From positions 372,001 through 436,000 of the forward strand of contig NZ_JABAOB010000002.1 in assembly GCF_012726295.1 (NCBI RefSeq): a stretch of 64,000 nt of DNA, given 5' to 3'. Both the position numbers and the translations under genes were made by a program. This stretch comes from Chitinophaga sp. Ak27. Its GTDB lineage: Bacteria > Bacteroidota > Bacteroidia > Chitinophagales > Chitinophagaceae. Each line of letters begins with the position of its first letter. Positions within the stretch are counted from its first letter, which is position 1. This document shows, piece after piece, positions 62,157 through 64,000 of this stretch. Under the pieces are notes generated by a model, which saw nothing but the letters and a program-made list of their open reading frames with translations, did not search any database and was not told where the DNA came from.

Positions 62157-63275
62157 ATGAAGCGCGGAAAAAAGTATCCGACCCTGGAAGATATACTGGG
62201 AAATGATCGTACACCGGAAGACCCTGTATTACGGGCTTTGGCCGGATCGGTGGAACAGGTGATCCGGAATGCGGGGAATGAAACATGGGATTCTGCCGAC
62301 AAGGCTGCGCTCTGGGATGAGATTGCGCCGGGATTGGCGCCTCAACCGGTCCGCTACCGGTACCTATATCTCAAAGTGGCCGCTGCCATACTGGTACTGC
62401 TGGTGGCCGGGCTCTGGTATTTCCTGCCCCGGCAGAACGATTTATTGCGCTTTGCCCGGCAGCTGCCTCATGACCAACCCCTCACCGATACCCGGCTCCT
62501 GGTAGGGCAGCACCAGGCCGTAGTCGTGAAAGGAAAGAATGCCGCCCTGGTATATGCCGGCGGAGGTACTGGTATTACCATTAATAAAGACACGCTAAGC
62601 ATTGCCGCCGCCACTTACAATACCCTGATGGTGCCCTATGGCCGCCGTGCCCGGGTGCAGCTGGAAGACGGCAGCGTGGTGCAGCTGAATGCCGGCTCCC
62701 GCCTGGTATACCCCGCCGCCTTTAAAAATGGAAAAAGAGAAGTGTACCTGGAAGGAGAGGCCTTCTTTGATATCGCGCCCAATTCACAGTCGCCGTTTTT
62801 CGTATATGCGTCAGGTTTAGTTACAGAAGTGCTGGGCACTACTTTTAATATCAGCGCCTATCCCGACGATATCCGGCGAAGCCTTGTACTGGCCTCGGGA
62901 AGTGTGCGCCTGCACGTGCCCGGGCATGGCTTTTCCCGGGAGCGTTCGCAACTGCTGCAACCAGCCGATATGGCTACTGTTGATGCCAAAGACGGGGGCT
63001 TGCAGATGAGCCGCGTAAACGTAGCCGCCTACACCGCCTGGAAGGATGGCCGCCTGCTCTTTTTCAATACGCCTTTGAAAGATATCCTGAAAAAATTAAC
63101 GCGATACTATAACATACCGCTTGACCTGGCCTCCACAAAACCTGGATTGGAAACCTGTTCCGGCGACCTGGACCTGGAAGATAACCTTGATAACGTGCTA
63201 GAAGTAATCTGCGCCACCAACTCCCTGCGCTATGAGCGATATGGACAGCGCATTGTATTAACAGAGAAAGAGTAG
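62157..63275 (+). CDS. FecR-family anti-sigma regulator
   Basis: A 372-aa FecR protein. The cytoplasmic N-terminal part is followed by a membrane helix (YLKVAAAILVLLVAGLWYFL, about 72-91). The FecR domain (LMVPYGRRARVQLEDGSVVQLNAGSRLVYPAAF, KREVYLEGEAFFDIA, VTEVLGTTFNISAYPDD) and a DUF4974 end (PLKDILKKLTRYYNIPLDL) complete it. The start is ATG 62157 (MKRGKKYPTLEDIL); a TTG 15 nt upstream is not needed. It links the upstream sigma factor to the downstream STN-bearing SusC. Confidence 0.92.
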   Translation: MKRGKKYPTLEDILGNDRTPEDPVLRALAGSVEQVIRNAGNETWDSADKAALWDEIAPGLAPQPVRYRYLYLKVAAAILVLLVAGLWYFLPRQNDLLRFARQLPHDQPLTDTRLLVGQHQAVVVKGKNAALVYAGGGTGITINKDTLSIAAATYNTLMVPYGRRARVQLEDGSVVQLNAGSRLVYPAAFKNGKREVYLEGEAFFDIAPNSQSPFFVYASGLVTEVLGTTFNISAYPDDIRRSLVLASGSVRLHVPGHGFSRERSQLLQPADMATVDAKDGGLQMSRVNVAAYTAWKDGRLLFFNTPLKDILKKLTRYYNIPLDLASTKPGLETCSGDLDLEDNLDNVLEVICATNSLRYERYGQRIVLTEKE

Positions 63276-63333
63276 AAAACCAAAATATGACCAAAAAAAA
63301 CCGGAAGATGGTGGAACATCTCCCGGCGTCGCC

Positions 63334-63351
63334 ACCCTACGGGGGTAGGGT
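63334..63351. other. Stem-loop between fecR and susC
   Basis: ACCCTAC-GGGG-GTAGGGT is a perfect 7-bp hairpin with a tetraloop, followed 10 nt later by CTTTTTATT. In the 118-nt gap between the regulatory pair and susC it could act as a weak terminator or attenuator, or as an mRNA processing site. Confidence 0.45.
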
Positions 63352-63393
63352 AGCGTATGTCTTTTTATTAACCAAAAAAACTAACGTGAAGTT

Positions 63394-64000
63394 ATGAAAA
63401 AAATCTATGCGCAATGGCGTGTCCCGCCAGGCAGTACTTTTGCCACCAAACTAGTGAAAACAATGAAACTAACCGCACTCCTGTTATTCACCGCCATGAT
63501 GGGAATTGCCGCTACCGGGAGGTCGCAGGACAACCATCTTACTATCCGCTTAAGCCAGGGCACCCTGCCGCAATTGTTTAGCCAGATCCAGTCTCAAAGC
63601 ACCTGGCGCATTTTTTACAAAGATGAACTGGTGAATAAGGAACAACCCATCACCCTTGAATTGCGCGACAAAAAATTAACAGAAGTGCTGGACCAGGCAT
63701 TGGCTAATACCGCCCTCAGCTACCGGATTGTACGCAACCAGGTGGCCATCATTCCCCGGGAAAGAAAGCGCACAGAAAAAATCAACGGCATCTCCGCAGA
63801 AGAAGACAGCACCTACCTTATACGTGGCCGTGTATACGATAACCACGAACCACCACAGGCATTGCCAGGGGTAACCATCCGCGTAAAAGACAATAACAAC
63901 ATCGGCACCACCTCAGACGTAGACGGCTACTTTACTCTAAGGGCTAAGAAAAATGCGGTGATCGTTTTTACACAAATGGGATACCTTCCCGAAGAGCATA
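63394..64000 (+). CDS. SusC/RagA-family TonB-dependent transporter with STN domain, 3' partial
   Basis: An open frame from ATG 63394 runs off the right edge after 202 codons. It has a long positively charged lead-in and hydrophobic signal (LTALLLFTAMMGIAA, about 26-40), and an STN domain (LTIRLSQGTLPQLFSQIQSQSTWRIFYKDELV ... LTEVLDQALANTALSYRIV, about 49-115). The beginning of a carboxypeptidase-regulatory domain (YLIRGRVYDN ... LPGVTIRVKDNNNIGTTSDVDGYFTL, from 141) follows. These are the first three parts of a FecR-coupled SusC; plug and barrel lie outside. The ECF sigma and FecR genes directly upstream support this. Confidence 0.9.
   Translation, partial: MKKIYAQWRVPPGSTFATKLVKTMKLTALLLFTAMMGIAATGRSQDNHLTIRLSQGTLPQLFSQIQSQSTWRIFYKDELVNKEQPITLELRDKKLTEVLDQALANTALSYRIVRNQVAIIPRERKRTEKINGISAEEDSTYLIRGRVYDNHEPPQALPGVTIRVKDNNNIGTTSDVDGYFTLRAKKNAVIVFTQMGYLPEEH

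Noticed and set aside
1..64000. Prophage, insertion sequence, CRISPR array or rRNA operon
   Set aside because: No integrase, transposase, phage structural gene, cas gene, regularly spaced repeat array or rRNA sequence was seen. The only dispersed repeats are the short inverted elements.

Overview
The window reads as a chromosomal stretch of a member of the Bacteroidota, most likely the Chitinophagaceae (Chitinophaga-like). The grounds are two ECF-sigma/FecR/SusC loci, SusC proteins with STN and carboxypeptidase-regulatory domains, SusD, family members typical of this phylum (DUF4846, DUF4251, Mpo1-like DUF962, WG repeats), and promoters of the TTTG-N19-TAnnTTTG type. The genus is inferred, not shown. 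I see no prophage, insertion sequence, CRISPR array, rRNA or ordinary tRNA gene.

Layout: 1-2.5 kb holds lgt (cut by the left edge), a COG0523 GTPase and a DUF4846 protein. 2.5-10.8 kb is a minus-strand nutrient uptake locus: ECF sigma, FecR, SusC, SusD and an exported metallophosphoesterase. 11.0-12.65 kb encodes exonuclease VII (xseA/xseB), followed by a decayed gene and a BamA/TamA-like outer membrane protein. 14.2-17.3 kb is the most unusual part: a 747-aa protein with a zinc motif and a TerD-like domain, a tRNA-like RNA in its leader, and a divergent truncated WYL-type regulator, with palindromic sites between them. 17.4-25.0 kb is a planctomycete-style module of cytochrome, DUF1501, DUF1549/DUF1553 and sugar-isomerase genes preceded by an AraC regulator. 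25.2-34.0 kb is a mix: pentapeptide protein, DinB, a thioredoxin pseudogene, an orphan CdiI-like immunity protein, an FAD oxidoreductase under a palindromic operator, an ankyrin-like protein, an ABC exporter, DUF4251, GNAT and HAD. 34.3-38.2 kb pairs a DUF1080 sugar hydrolase with a beta-propeller/cytochrome c protein. 38.6-43.5 kb is a tetR-tolC-emrA-emrB type efflux operon. 43.7-50.6 kb has membrane proteins and a very large alpha-2-macroglobulin-like protein carrying a SusC-type plug. 50.7-57.9 kb holds an NAD oxidoreductase, HxlR/DoxX, three lipoproteins and an ATPase. 58.1-60.0 kb is a large SPFH protein with tandem N-terminal repeats. 60.4-64 kb has a ROK protein and a second sigma/FecR/SusC locus running off the right edge.

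Two things stand out. First, the tRNA-like RNA at 16551-16668 (minus) keeps the acceptor stem, D arm, T arm and elbow residues of a tRNA, but its anticodon loop is replaced by a 55-nt insertion folding into a bulged hairpin. It lies just upstream of, and on the same strand as, the zinc-motif/TerD-like gene. This resembles the tRNA-mimicking bacterial Y RNAs that sit next to Ro60 (Rsr) genes, but with a different protein partner. Second, six copies of an inverted-repeat element of roughly 75-115 bp lie directly at the 3' ends of six unrelated genes.

All functions are judged from motifs and family recall only; no database search was possible.
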